From: Pelagibacterium xiamenense
GTDB taxonomy: Bacteria > Pseudomonadota > Alphaproteobacteria > Rhizobiales > Devosiaceae
DNA length: 64,000 nt
Direction: 5' to 3'
Assembly: GCF_021166475.1 (NCBI RefSeq)
Contig: NZ_JAJOYS010000003.1
Span: 310,001 to 374,000, forward strand
Positions 20,221 through 29,721 of the stretch are shown piece after piece. Position 1 is the first letter of the stretch. Each line of letters opens with the position of its first letter. Position numbers and translations under genes: made by a program. The notes under the pieces are model-generated. The model was not told the DNA's origin. It saw nothing but the letters and a program-made list of their open reading frames with translations, and ran no database searches.

Positions 20221-22938
20221 TCAGCTCAACCGCTCAAGCGCGTTTTCGAGCTTCTCGCGCCGTGCGACCGCTTCGGCCAGACGGCTACGCTGTTCCTCAA
20301 CAACCTCGTCGGGTGCTTTTGCCAGGAACTGCTCATTTCCGAGCTTCTTTTCGAGCCCGGTGATCTCGCCGTCAAGCTTCTTGATGTCCTTGGCAAGTCG
20401 GCTCTTTTCCGCGTTGATATCGATCAGGTCAGCCAGAGGCAGCGCCCACGTGGCCTCACCTACGACAAACAGCGCCGAACTGTCGGGCGGAGTATCGGCA
20501 CCCGAGATCTGGGCCACACGCCCGAGCCGCGCGATCGCGGACTCGTGGATGCCGATGCGCTCCTTTGTGGTCGCGTCACCGCCAACCACCACGAGTGGCA
20601 CCTTGGCGCCTGCGGGCACGTTCATTTCGGTGCGCACCGAGCGGATCGCCGAGATGACCTCCAAAAGCCAGCCCAGCTCCGCGCTCGCCTCCGGGTAGTC
20701 GAGCCCGTTGAGCTCTGGCCACTCTGAAAGCATAAGATGCCCCGCCCGCGCAGGCCCGACCTTGCCGGTTTCAGCCCAAAGCTCCTCGGTTACGAACGGC
20801 ATGAACGGATGCAGCATCTTCAGGATCTGATCCAGGGCCCATGCCGCACTCGCCCGCGTTTCGGCCTTCGCCCTCGCGTCATCGCCCGAAAACACCGGCT
20901 TTGCGAGCTCGACATACCAGTCGCAGAAGGTGCCCCAAACGAAATCGTAGGCGTAGTTGGCCGCCTCGTTGAACTTGTAGCCCTCGATCGAACGGGTAAC
21001 GTCGGCGACGGCGCGCGACGTCGATCCCACGATCCACTGGTTGAGCGATGTCTCGACCGAGCGAGGATCGAACCCGTCGACCCGCACACATTCGTTCATC
21101 TCAAGGAAGCGCGCTGCATTCCAGAGCTTCGTAACGAAATTGCGGTACCCTTCGACCCGGCTGATTGCCAGCTTGATGTCGCGCCCCTGAGCCGCCATGG
21201 CCGCTAGCGTAAAGCGCATCGCGTCGGCCCCATAGGACTCGATCAATTCGAGCGGATCGATGACATTGCCCTTGGTCTTGCTCATCTTCTGGCCGTGCTC
21301 GTCGCGGACCAGAGCATGGACATAGACGGTCGAAAACGGCTCCGTCCCCATGAAATGCAGCCCGAACATCATCATACGAGCGACCCAGAAGAAGATGATG
21401 TCGAAAGCGGTCACCAGAACGTTGGTGGGGTAGTACCGCTCCAGTTCGGGCGTCTGGTCAGGCCATCCCAGGGTCGAAAACGGCCAAAGCGCCGATGAGA
21501 ACCACGTATCGAGCACGTCAGGATCGCGCGTCAGTTCGACGTCTTGCCCATAGTGCGCCCGTGCGCTCGCCAAAGCTTCTTCTTCACTGGTTTCCACAAA
21601 ATAGTGTCCGTCCGGACCGTACCAGGCGGGAATCTGGTGTCCCCACCAAAGCTGGCGCGAAACGCACCATGGCTGGATGTTCTCGAGCCATGAAAAATAC
21701 GTGTTCTCCCAATTCTTGGGCACGAACGACGTCCGCCCCTCCTTGACCGAGGCAAGAGCGGGCTTGGCGAGTTCGGCGGCATTCACGAACCACTGATCTG
21801 TCAGATAGGGTTCAATTACGACCTGCTTGGACTTTTCGTCGTGGGGAACCGCGATAACCTTGGTTTCGACCTCGACAAGAAGTCCGGCATTCTCGAAATG
21901 CTCGACCACTTTGCTACGGGCCGCGAAACGGTCGAGGCCCTGATACGTCTCCGGCCCATTCTCATTAATCGCCGCTTCGGTCGTAAAGATATTGATCGGT
22001 TCAAGCCCGTGCCGAGCGCCGACCTCAAAATCGTTGAAATCGTGCGCCGGCGTAATTTTGACCGCCCCGGTTCCTTTTTCGGGGTCAGAATACTCGTCCG
22101 CGATGATCGGAATCCGACGCCCGACGATCGGCAGTTCGACAAACTTGCCCAAAATGGGCGCATAGCGTTCGTCTTCCGGGTGGACCGCTACAGCGACATC
22201 GCCCAGCATGGTCTCGGGCCGCGTTGTCGCCACCACGATATGGTCGCGTGTCTCATACTCGGTCGGCCTGCCCTCTTCGTCGAAGGCGACAGGGAATTCA
22301 AAGGTCACGCCGTCGGCGAGCGGATAGCGCAAGTGCCACATGTGCCCCTTGACGTCGATGTTCTCGACCTCGAGGTCCGAAACCGCCGTTTGCAGCCCCG
22401 GATGCCAGTTCACCAGGCGCTTGTCGCGATAGATAAGCCCTTCCTTATAAAGCTGCACGAAAACCTTGAGCACGGCTTTGGAAAGCCCCTCGTCCATCGT
22501 GAAGCGTTCGCGCGACCAGTCGCAAGACGCACCGAGCCTTTTGAGCTGGTTGAAAATGTTCCCGCCGCTCTCGGCCTTCCACTCCCAGACTTTTTCAAGG
22601 AATTTCTCGCGCCCGAGTTCGCGCCGCGTTGGCTGCTGGGCTTCCATAAGCCGCCGCTCGACGATCATCTGCGTAGCTATACCCGCATGATCCATGCCCG
22701 GCTGCCAGAGCACGTCCTTGCCGCGCATGCGTTCGAACCGGACTAAAATATCCTGAATGGTGTTGTTGAGCGCGTGCCCGACATGCAGAGATCCCGTGAC
22801 GTTGGGGGGCGGGATGACGATCGTGTAACTATCCGCGCCAGGCTTTTTCCCAGCCCCCGCCGCGAAGGCGCCGGCGGCCTCCCATTCCTCGTAAATGCGC
22901 CCCTCAACCGTTGCCGGCTCGTAGGTCTTTTCGATCAT
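20221..22938 (-). CDS. valS: Valyl-tRNA synthetase
   Basis: Class I synthetase with editing domain, 905 residues from the ATG at 22938 (MIEKTYEPATVEGRIYEEWE). The HIGH motif is in PPPNVTGSLHVGHALNNTIQD, the editing-domain segment reads TTRPETMLGDVAVAVHP, and the KMSKS motif is in GQKMSKTKGNVIDPL. The C-terminal tRNA-binding coiled coil has NEQFLAKAPDEVVEEQRSRL. It is downstream of popZ on the same strand with a 125-base gap. The frame continues 13 codons upstream without similarity. Confidence 0.97.
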   Translation of the reverse strand: MIEKTYEPATVEGRIYEEWEAAGAFAAGAGKKPGADSYTIVIPPPNVTGSLHVGHALNNTIQDILVRFERMRGKDVLWQPGMDHAGIATQMIVERRLMEAQQPTRRELGREKFLEKVWEWKAESGGNIFNQLKRLGASCDWSRERFTMDEGLSKAVLKVFVQLYKEGLIYRDKRLVNWHPGLQTAVSDLEVENIDVKGHMWHLRYPLADGVTFEFPVAFDEEGRPTEYETRDHIVVATTRPETMLGDVAVAVHPEDERYAPILGKFVELPIVGRRIPIIADEYSDPEKGTGAVKITPAHDFNDFEVGARHGLEPINIFTTEAAINENGPETYQGLDRFAARSKVVEHFENAGLLVEVETKVIAVPHDEKSKQVVIEPYLTDQWFVNAAELAKPALASVKEGRTSFVPKNWENTYFSWLENIQPWCVSRQLWWGHQIPAWYGPDGHYFVETSEEEALASARAHYGQDVELTRDPDVLDTWFSSALWPFSTLGWPDQTPELERYYPTNVLVTAFDIIFFWVARMMMFGLHFMGTEPFSTVYVHALVRDEHGQKMSKTKGNVIDPLELIESYGADAMRFTLAAMAAQGRDIKLAISRVEGYRNFVTKLWNAARFLEMNECVRVDGFDPRSVETSLNQWIVGSTSRAVADVTRSIEGYKFNEAANYAYDFVWGTFCDWYVELAKPVFSGDDARAKAETRASAAWALDQILKMLHPFMPFVTEELWAETGKVGPARAGHLMLSEWPELNGLDYPEASAELGWLLEVISAIRSVRTEMNVPAGAKVPLVVVGGDATTKERIGIHESAIARLGRVAQISGADTPPDSSALFVVGEATWALPLADLIDINAEKSRLAKDIKKLDGEITGLEKKLGNEQFLAKAPDEVVEEQRSRLAEAVARREKLENALERLS

Positions 22939-23063
22939 GAATGAAATACCTGTCACAGAAACAGCCCGCCCCAACATTGGGACGGGCGCAATCTAGGATT
23001 TTGTAAGTTGTAAAGCCAAGCCGCGCGCAAGAGTCAACCGCGGCGGCACCCCGAAGAGCGAAA

Positions 23064-23789
23064 TCAGTTCCCGCCGCGCGAAACCCGTTCGATTTCCTGC
23101 GTAACGATCCGCTCCACCATCGTGGGCAGGTTCTCGTCCAGCCATTCCTTGAGCATGGGCCGCAGCATTTCGCGGATCATTGCCTCGATCGTCAGCCCGC
23201 TGGCGCCAAGCGGCATTTCGGGCGAAAGCTTCTGCGTATTAAGCTTCGAGAACGCACCGCGGACCGCTGCCTGCGTAGCGGGTTCGAGCAGCTCATCGGC
23301 AAGATCGCTGCTCAGGCTCTCGTCCGGCATCGGTGCCCCTTCGGATACGCGCGGTTGCGCCTTCGCCGCAGGTTCAGGGTCGTCATCCTGTTCGAAAGCG
23401 ACATCGTCGGGCACTACAAGTCCGGCAGCAGCCTCGAGACTCTCCGCAGACGGCATTTCCGCGTCAAGCGCGCCGAGATCATCGTCCTCAGCGGGGCCTT
23501 TCACTGCCTCCTCGGCCACGATCTGCTCTGGAGAGAGTTCCAGGGGCACGACCGCCTCATCATCGTCGTCGCTGAACGGATCAATAAGCGGCTCCTCCGA
23601 CTTCACTTCCGGCGCCGGCGACGGCTTTTCCGGCTCCGGAGCGGGTGCCGGGCTCGCTGCAACCGGCTTGGCGGACGCAGCAGGTGTAGCCGGTGTCTTG
23701 CTTGCCGCTTCATCGTCGTCGGCAATGATCTGCCGAATGGACGACAGGATCTCATCCATTGTCGGTTCTTTGGATGCCGGCTGATTCAT
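23064..23789 (-). CDS. popZ: Polar organising protein PopZ (DUF2497)
   Basis: Self-assembling scaffold that anchors ParB/parS and other factors at the cell pole in alphaproteobacteria, 241 residues. The N-terminal helix EPTMDEILSSIRQIIADDD and the C-terminal oligomerisation region LRPMLKEWLDENLPTMVERIV are the PopZ hallmarks. Between them lies a long Pro/Glu/Asp/Ala-rich disordered linker. The ATG at 23789 begins the conserved region; the open frame continues 22 codons upstream. It sits between tolC and valS, the conserved order in Hyphomicrobiales. Confidence 0.9.
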   Translation of the reverse strand: MNQPASKEPTMDEILSSIRQIIADDDEAASKTPATPAASAKPVAASPAPAPEPEKPSPAPEVKSEEPLIDPFSDDDDEAVVPLELSPEQIVAEEAVKGPAEDDDLGALDAEMPSAESLEAAAGLVVPDDVAFEQDDDPEPAAKAQPRVSEGAPMPDESLSSDLADELLEPATQAAVRGAFSKLNTQKLSPEMPLGASGLTIEAMIREMLRPMLKEWLDENLPTMVERIVTQEIERVSRGGN

Positions 23790-23911
23790 CGCTGCCCCGC
23801 TCGGAAATGGTCCCGCCTCGCGCCGGACCGATACTCTACAACTGAAACGCCTCAAGACGGCGCGTCCGTCTTTGATTCGCTTTACAATACATTAACGTAG
23901 CGTCGCATTGC

Positions 23912-23943
23912 AAAAAACGCCGCTCTGCGGTGCAAGCGGCGTT
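23912..23943 (-). terminator. Intrinsic terminator of tolC
   Basis: On the minus strand a 9-bp perfect stem (AACGCCGCT / AGCGGCGTT) with a 10-base loop is followed by TTTT, 38 bases after the tolC stop. It separates tolC from popZ. Confidence 0.85.
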
Positions 23944-23981
23944 CTTCCACGAAAAACTGACGATCTTCGCCGTAAAAGGGC

Positions 23982-25337
23982 CTAGCGCAGGCCGGACCAA
24001 CTATCGGTCGGCGCCGCGCTCGGGGTAATCGGTGCCCCTTCGGCGTCGCGCGGCTGCACGGCAAGCTGCAGATCGGCCGCCGTCAGCTTGCCCATAGCCG
24101 AGATCAGCGAAAACGTTGCGATATTACGCTGCGCCTGCGCAGAGACGAGCGTTTCCTCCGCTATGAGAAGGTCGCTTTGCGCGTCAAGAACATCGAGTGT
24201 CGTCGCCTGCCCGACTTCGCTCTGGTCGACAACCGCCTGCACGGCCAGCCGGCTGGCGGCAACTGCCGCCGTCGCCGATTCAATCTGTGCGCCAGCGGTC
24301 TGCATGCCGGCCCAGGCCTGTCGTACCGCTTCAACGATTTGATCGCGGGTCACGAACGCATCAAGCTCGCTTTGCATGCGCCCGATATTTGCCAGCTGGA
24401 TCGAGGGATCACGCGTCGGCGTATAGATCGGAATGGAAAGGCTCAGCGTCACGCTGGCCGAGCTTGCGGTGGAACCGGAGGTAAATCCGTTTAACCCCGC
24501 CTGCCCCTGCACCGAAACGTTCGGGCCGAACCCGGCCCGCGTCTGCTGCGCTTCGAGCTGGGCGGACCGGATCTGGGCCTGAGATGCGAGAAGCCCTGGA
24601 TGACCGCTGGTTGCGATGGAAAGCGCGGCGTCCATCGACGACGGTAGAAGATGCGAGACCCCCATGCCGCCCGAGAGATTGCTGGGCGCGTGTCCGACAT
24701 AGCGCTCGTAAGTCGCTTCGCTGGTCCGCAGATTGTTGACCGCCGCCTGATAGTTCGCGCTCGCCTGCGCTACTGCGCTTTCAGCCTGCGCAACTTCGAG
24801 CCGCGTCCCCTCGCCGAGTTCGAGCCGGTCTCGAGCCGCCTGCAACTGTGCGCGCACAAACGACAGGTTTTCCTGACGGATCCCGACGATCCGCTGGTTG
24901 GAAATGACGTTATAGTAAGCCGTAACGACATTGAGCAGCACGTTCTGCTCGGTGTTCGTCGCAGCATGCGTCGCTGCGTCATAGTCGGCCTCCGCAACCT
25001 GAATGCCAAGCTGGCTGGCGCCGTTATCGAACAGTGTCTGATTGTAGCTGAGCCCCAGGGAGACGGTGTCGTTGAAATTCTCGCCGGGTATCTGCGGCGT
25101 ATCGGTCCAACTCGCTTGATAGCTGCCCGACGCACCAACGGTCGGCAGCAACGAGCCTTCCGCCGATCTTATGGCTTGCCGCGCCGAGCGCACGGAAAGG
25201 AACGCGGACGCGATCTCGGGGTTGTTGGAGTAGGCGTAAGCCAAGGCCTCCGGCAACGATTCCGCTTTTACGGCCAAGGATGTAGCAGAAACCAGAAGCG
25301 CAGCCGCGCTCACACGAAAGACATGAAAAATCGACAT
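23982..25337 (-). CDS. tolC: TolC-family outer-membrane efflux channel
   Basis: Outer-membrane factor forming the exit duct for type I secretion and tripartite efflux pumps, 451 residues. The signal peptide (about residues 1-25, ending LAVKAES) is followed by the first OEP repeat with LPEALAYAYSNNPEIASA and the coiled-coil hairpins. The second repeat carries TLSLSIPIYTPTRDPSIQ and ATTLDVLDAQSDLLIAEETLVSAQ. No pump or membrane-fusion gene is adjacent, so it is likely a shared channel. It lies downstream of the second pcm, with its own terminator. Confidence 0.92.
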   Translation of the reverse strand: MSIFHVFRVSAAALLVSATSLAVKAESLPEALAYAYSNNPEIASAFLSVRSARQAIRSAEGSLLPTVGASGSYQASWTDTPQIPGENFNDTVSLGLSYNQTLFDNGASQLGIQVAEADYDAATHAATNTEQNVLLNVVTAYYNVISNQRIVGIRQENLSFVRAQLQAARDRLELGEGTRLEVAQAESAVAQASANYQAAVNNLRTSEATYERYVGHAPSNLSGGMGVSHLLPSSMDAALSIATSGHPGLLASQAQIRSAQLEAQQTRAGFGPNVSVQGQAGLNGFTSGSTASSASVTLSLSIPIYTPTRDPSIQLANIGRMQSELDAFVTRDQIVEAVRQAWAGMQTAGAQIESATAAVAASRLAVQAVVDQSEVGQATTLDVLDAQSDLLIAEETLVSAQAQRNIATFSLISAMGKLTAADLQLAVQPRDAEGAPITPSAAPTDSWSGLR

Positions 25338-25533
25338 AACAACCGCCTCCAGCGCGCGGCTAACGTAAGGCGCCGGTCAGCCGCTTTCAACGCTCAAGGC
25401 CGCTCGTAGACAATTTTTAATGTTCTGAACGGGAGGCGTGGCGACTTGGCAACACTGCTGTCCCTTACTGACTCGTCTACGACATTATTGAACGCAAAAA
25501 TGCCCCGTTCGCGCCACAAAAAGTGCGCAAACG

Positions 25534-26187
25534 CTAAAATGCAAAGGATTGGGTGCGTTTGAACGCATCGAGCACCGGGAGGCTCGCGTTGAATGCAGCG
25601 CGAGAAACCACGCCCTGGCCGGATTTGACGTAGAGGTGCGCCACTGCCGCATTGCCCGAGCCAATCACAGCAACAAGCCGCCCCCCGTCCCGCATCTGGG
25701 AGAACAGGGTTTCAGGGACCAGATCGACAGCCCCCTCGATGAGGATGACATCGAACGGCGCTTCTTTGGCAACGCCGGCCTCCAGCGGTCCGCACACCGC
25801 GGCCGCATTGCCAATGTCGAGATCGGCGAGAATGTCGTTGGCCTGGGTGACCAAAGCCTCCTCATCCTCAAGAGCCACCACCGCACTCGCGAGCCCTGCA
25901 AGAACCGCAGTGGAGTAACCCGTACCGCACGCGATATCGAGAACGACATCATCAGGGCCCACTTCGGCGAGTTGCACGAGTTTCCCGAAAATCGCCGGCG
26001 TCGGCAGCGTCCTGGTTTCCGATACTGCGATTTCCTCGTCGCTGTAAGCGAGCGCATCGCGGGTTCGGGGAACGAACAGTTCACGCGGCACCCGGTTCAT
26101 CACGTCGAGAATGCGCCAGTTGGTAATCCCGCTCGTCCGAAGCTGATTGTCCACCATCGTTCGGCGCGCGTGTGCGAAATCCACCAT
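25534..26187 (-). CDS. PCM-family methyltransferase (second copy)
   Basis: Protein-L-isoaspartate methyltransferase family member of 217 residues. It has the SAM motif VVLDIACGTGYSTAVLAGLA. The segment TRTLPTPAIFGKLVQLAEV lies where canonical PCM has GQSIxxP, which is diverged here. This variant upstream of tolC is a conserved neighbour in Hyphomicrobiales and may not act on isoaspartate at all. It is preceded by the ABC importer operon on the same strand and followed by tolC after a 196-base gap. Confidence 0.82.
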   Translation of the reverse strand: MVDFAHARRTMVDNQLRTSGITNWRILDVMNRVPRELFVPRTRDALAYSDEEIAVSETRTLPTPAIFGKLVQLAEVGPDDVVLDIACGTGYSTAVLAGLASAVVALEDEEALVTQANDILADLDIGNAAAVCGPLEAGVAKEAPFDVILIEGAVDLVPETLFSQMRDGGRLVAVIGSGNAAVAHLYVKSGQGVVSRAAFNASLPVLDAFKRTQSFAF

Positions 26188-26290
26188 TTGCTGTCACCTT
26201 TTCGTCGAAATGAGGCCCGATCTGCCTTGGTCATTACCGCCGGCTGCCCCATGACGCAAGGGACCTCTGCAGAGCCGGCGCGCAATCTCC

Positions 26291-27877
26291 TCACGCGCGG
26301 CCAAACGTCGGCGCCGCCGCAATCAGAGCGCGGGTGTATGCATGCCGTGGCGACGCGAAAACCGTCTCGGTTGCGCCAGCCTCAACGATCCGGCCAGCCC
26401 GCATGACCAGAACCCGATCCGTGATCGCCCGCACAACGTGCAGATCGTGCGAGATGAACAGATAGGAAAGCCCCAGCCGTCCGGAAAGCTCAGCCAGGAG
26501 GTCAAGGATTTGCGCACGGATCGAGACGTCCAGCGCAGAAACGGCCTCGTCGAGCACCACAAGCGCCGGTGCCGTGATCAGCGCCCGGGCAAGCGCGATT
26601 CGTTGCCTCTGCCCGCCCGAGAATTCATGGATAAACTTGTCCGCGTCGGCACTGCCGAGGCCGACCTGCTCGAGTGCATTGGTGACAGAACGACTGCGCG
26701 CCGCGCCGTCCGGCGCATCCCGCCCCAGCAAATGCAGCGGTTCGGCAACCAGCCTGCCGACCTTGTGCCGGGGATTGAACGACCCGTAAGGGTCCTGAAA
26801 CACCATCTGCATGTCGCGCCGGGTAATAAACGCCGTGTTGTGCAGTCCGGCAACCGGTCGGCCTGCCAGCATGATCTGGCCACTTTGTACCGTCTCCAGC
26901 CCGACAATCGCGCGGGCAAGGGTCGATTTTCCACACCCGCTCTCGCCCACGAGGCCAACGTTCTCGCCCCGATCGATGCAGAACGTCACATCATCGACCG
27001 CCCGCAACGCGCGCTTGGCCTCCCAGAACGCACGCCGCGGCAACGGATAGTCCCGAACCACGTTCGAAACCGATAGCAACATTTCCCCCCGCTCGCGCGC
27101 TCGCTTCGGCGGTAGATGCGTCGAAGCCTCGAACAGCGCGCGCGAATAAGGGTGTTTGAGACGCCCGGGAATCGCAGAAGACTCTCCTTGTTCGACAATC
27201 CGGCCGCCTTGCATCACGGCGATGGTGTCGGCCATCTGCGCCACAACAGCAAGATCATGCGAAATGAGGATCAGCCCCATCTCCTCGTCACGGGCCAGCG
27301 CGCGCAAAAGAGCGAGAATTTGCGCCTGCGTCGTGACATCGAGCGCTGTTGTCGGCTCGTCCGCGATCAGGAGGCGCGGTTTGAGCGCAACCGCCATCGC
27401 GATTCCCACACGCTGGCGCTGCCCGCCCGAAAGCTCATGCGGATACCTGTCCGGAGATATCTGGCTCGAGGGCAGCCCGACACGCTCAAGCACTGCCGCG
27501 GCCGTCTTCCTGGCCCCGGACCAACCGGCACGACGGTGTACGACGATCGTTTCGGCGACCTGGTCGCCGATGGTCATGAGCGGATTGAGCGCCGTCATCG
27601 GCTCCTGGAAGATCATCCCGACCGTGTCACCACGTAAATCGGTGAGCGCCGACTCGGAGGCGCCAACGACCTCTCGCCCGTCGATGGCAATACGGCCCGA
27701 AAGGCGCGCGCCTTCGGGCAGAAGCCCTATGATCGAAAGTGCTGTCAGCGACTTGCCCGAACCGGATTCGCCAACGACGCCGAGAACATCCCCGGCGTCG
27801 AGCGATAGCGCGATATCCTCGAGAATCCGCGTATCGCCGATGGTAAGTTCTAGGCCCTCAATGCGTAACAGGCTCAT
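26291..27877 (-). CDS. Oligopeptide ABC importer, fused two-domain ATPase
   Basis: Cytoplasmic ATPase with two nucleotide-binding domains in one chain (528 residues), equal to DppD plus DppF. NBD1 covers about 1-255: Walker A GESGSGKS at 36-43, signature ELSGGQRQRVGIAM, Walker B LLIADEPTTALD. NBD2 covers about 270-528: GESGCGKST, EFSGGQRQRIALARAL, LVVLDEAVSALD. It is last in the operon, overlapping the preceding permease by 4 bases (27874-27877). Substrate may be dipeptides, oligopeptides, nickel or others. Confidence 0.93.
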   Translation of the reverse strand: MSLLRIEGLELTIGDTRILEDIALSLDAGDVLGVVGESGSGKSLTALSIIGLLPEGARLSGRIAIDGREVVGASESALTDLRGDTVGMIFQEPMTALNPLMTIGDQVAETIVVHRRAGWSGARKTAAAVLERVGLPSSQISPDRYPHELSGGQRQRVGIAMAVALKPRLLIADEPTTALDVTTQAQILALLRALARDEEMGLILISHDLAVVAQMADTIAVMQGGRIVEQGESSAIPGRLKHPYSRALFEASTHLPPKRARERGEMLLSVSNVVRDYPLPRRAFWEAKRALRAVDDVTFCIDRGENVGLVGESGCGKSTLARAIVGLETVQSGQIMLAGRPVAGLHNTAFITRRDMQMVFQDPYGSFNPRHKVGRLVAEPLHLLGRDAPDGAARSRSVTNALEQVGLGSADADKFIHEFSGGQRQRIALARALITAPALVVLDEAVSALDVSIRAQILDLLAELSGRLGLSYLFISHDLHVVRAITDRVLVMRAGRIVEAGATETVFASPRHAYTRALIAAAPTFGRA

Positions 27878-28737
27878 CGGCGCACTCCACGCAGCCGTGG
27901 ATCAAAGAGGTCCCGCAGACCGTCTCCAAGAAGATTGAGCCCAAGAACGGTCAGAACGATCGCAAGGCCAGGTACGATCGCCACGTGCGGCGCCAGTGCG
28001 ATCATCGTCTGCGCCTCGGCGAGCATCCGCCCCCAGCTTGGAATTGGGGGCTGTGCGCCCAGTCCCACATAGGCAAGGCCCGCATCAGCAAGGATTCCCA
28101 GAGAAAACTGGATTGTCGCCTGTACGATGAGCGTGTTGGCAATATTGGGCAGGACGTGTTCTACCGAAATCAGTGCTCGCCCCTTGCCCGCCAACCGAGC
28201 TGCCATCACAAATTCCCGCGTCCACAGACTGAGCGCCGCCCCCCGCGCCAGGCGGGCGAAAACAGGGATATTGAAGATGCCGATAGCGATAATCGCATTG
28301 ACGGCACCGGGCCCGAAGACAGCCGTGATCAGGATGGCGATGACGAGCGCAGGAAACGCGAATACAAGGTCATTGCCCCGCATGATGACCTCATCGATCG
28401 CCGACCCCCGCACTGCCGCCGCAGCCAGACCCAACGGCACCCCCAGGACGACGCCCACGCCCACTGCGACGAGCGCGACAGCGATCGACGTTCGCGCACC
28501 GACCATGATCATCGAGGCGAGGTCCCGTCCGAAATGGTCCGTCCCGAGCCAGTGTGTCCACGACGGTGGGGCGAATCTGGCGCCGATCGCCACACCGTCG
28601 ATCGGATAGGGCGTCCAGACGAGCGAAACAGCAGCCAAAACCACGATGGCCAGGCTCAACATGCCGCCGACGAGTACCGCTGGAGACCGAAGTGCCGCAC
28701 GCCAAAGGCCTGCGGACTCGACAGCAACCGCGCTCAT
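27874..28737 (-). CDS. Oligopeptide ABC importer permease (DppC-type)
   Basis: Inner-membrane permease of 287 residues with an N-terminal helix, the large DppC-type periplasmic loop containing HWLGTDHFGRD, and five more helices. The EAA coupling loop ends the core (EFVMAARLAGKGRALISVEHVLPN). It overlaps both neighbours by 4 bases, indicating tight translational coupling. Confidence 0.92.
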   Translation of the reverse strand: MSAVAVESAGLWRAALRSPAVLVGGMLSLAIVVLAAVSLVWTPYPIDGVAIGARFAPPSWTHWLGTDHFGRDLASMIMVGARTSIAVALVAVGVGVVLGVPLGLAAAAVRGSAIDEVIMRGNDLVFAFPALVIAILITAVFGPGAVNAIIAIGIFNIPVFARLARGAALSLWTREFVMAARLAGKGRALISVEHVLPNIANTLIVQATIQFSLGILADAGLAYVGLGAQPPIPSWGRMLAEAQTMIALAPHVAIVPGLAIVLTVLGLNLLGDGLRDLFDPRLRGVRR

Positions 28738-29681
28738 ACCCGGCGCCCCAGCCGCGGATCGACAAGGCTATACGCAATCTCGACGAGAAAATTGACGAGG
28801 ATGACCGCGATGACCAGCAACATCACCACTGAACGCACCACAATGAGGTCGCGCGCGCTGATTGCCTGAAAGACGAGCCGACCCAGCCCGGGCAGGAAAA
28901 AGACGTTCTCGATGATGATGGCACCCGCCAACAGAAAGGAAAACTGCAACCCGAGTATCGTCAGCACGGGAATGAGCGCGTTGCGCACAGCATGCCGCCA
29001 AAGAGCCTGACCGCGTGTCAGCCCCTTGGCCCGTGCTGTACGGATGTAGTCCTCCTCGAGCGTATCGAGCAACGCCGACCGCATGACGCGCGCCAGGATC
29101 GCTGCCTGTGGCAGCGCCAGCGCGATCGCCGGGAGCGTCAGCGCGCGTAGGCCCTCGAAAGCCCCCGCATCCCACCCGGGAAACCCGCCGGCGGAAAACC
29201 AGCGTAGTGTGACCGAGAAAACGAGCACCAGAAGCATCGCAAACCAGAAATTGGGAACCGCTATCCCCAGTTGTGTTCCGCCCATTACTCCCGCATCGAC
29301 TGCGCTTCCCCGCCTTGCCGCGGCCAGGATGCCAACAGGAAAGGCAATCAGCGTCGAAAGGGTCAAGGCGTAGGCCGCGAGCGGAACGGATACCCAGAGC
29401 CGCGCAGCGATCAGTTCCGCCACGGGCACCCGGTAGGTATAACTGGTCCCCAGCTCTCCGGTGAAAATCCCGCCGATCCAGCCCAAATACCGCATCCAGA
29501 CCGGCGCATCGAGGCCGAGTTGCTCACGCAGCGCGGCCACGGTATCCGGCGCCGCGTTGAGCCCAAGCATGAACGCCGCCGGATCCCCGGGCACGACTTC
29601 GAGCACCACGAATACGACCAGGCTCGCGACGACAACGCTGATCGCAAAAGAAAGCGCGCGCTGGAACAGGAAGGCAGTCAT
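28734..29681 (-). CDS. Oligopeptide ABC importer permease (DppB-type)
   Basis: Partner permease of 315 residues starting with a transmembrane helix. The DppB-type motif PGDPAAFMLG follows, and the EAA loop is EDYIRTARAKGLTRGQALWRHAVRN. It lies 40 bases after the binding-protein gene and overlaps the DppC-type gene by 4 bases. Confidence 0.92.
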   Translation of the reverse strand: MTAFLFQRALSFAISVVVASLVVFVVLEVVPGDPAAFMLGLNAAPDTVAALREQLGLDAPVWMRYLGWIGGIFTGELGTSYTYRVPVAELIAARLWVSVPLAAYALTLSTLIAFPVGILAAARRGSAVDAGVMGGTQLGIAVPNFWFAMLLVLVFSVTLRWFSAGGFPGWDAGAFEGLRALTLPAIALALPQAAILARVMRSALLDTLEEDYIRTARAKGLTRGQALWRHAVRNALIPVLTILGLQFSFLLAGAIIIENVFFLPGLGRLVFQAISARDLIVVRSVVMLLVIAVILVNFLVEIAYSLVDPRLGRRV

Positions 29682-29721
29682 GCCGGAACCTCTACGCGGG
29701 CCTGATTGATCACGCCCTAGA

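Noticed and set aside
19144-20727. 527-codon open frame on the plus strand across exoR, the gap and valS
   Set aside because: It is antisense to two real genes, has no start signal and its Arg/Pro/His-rich composition is typical of shadow frames in high-GC DNA.
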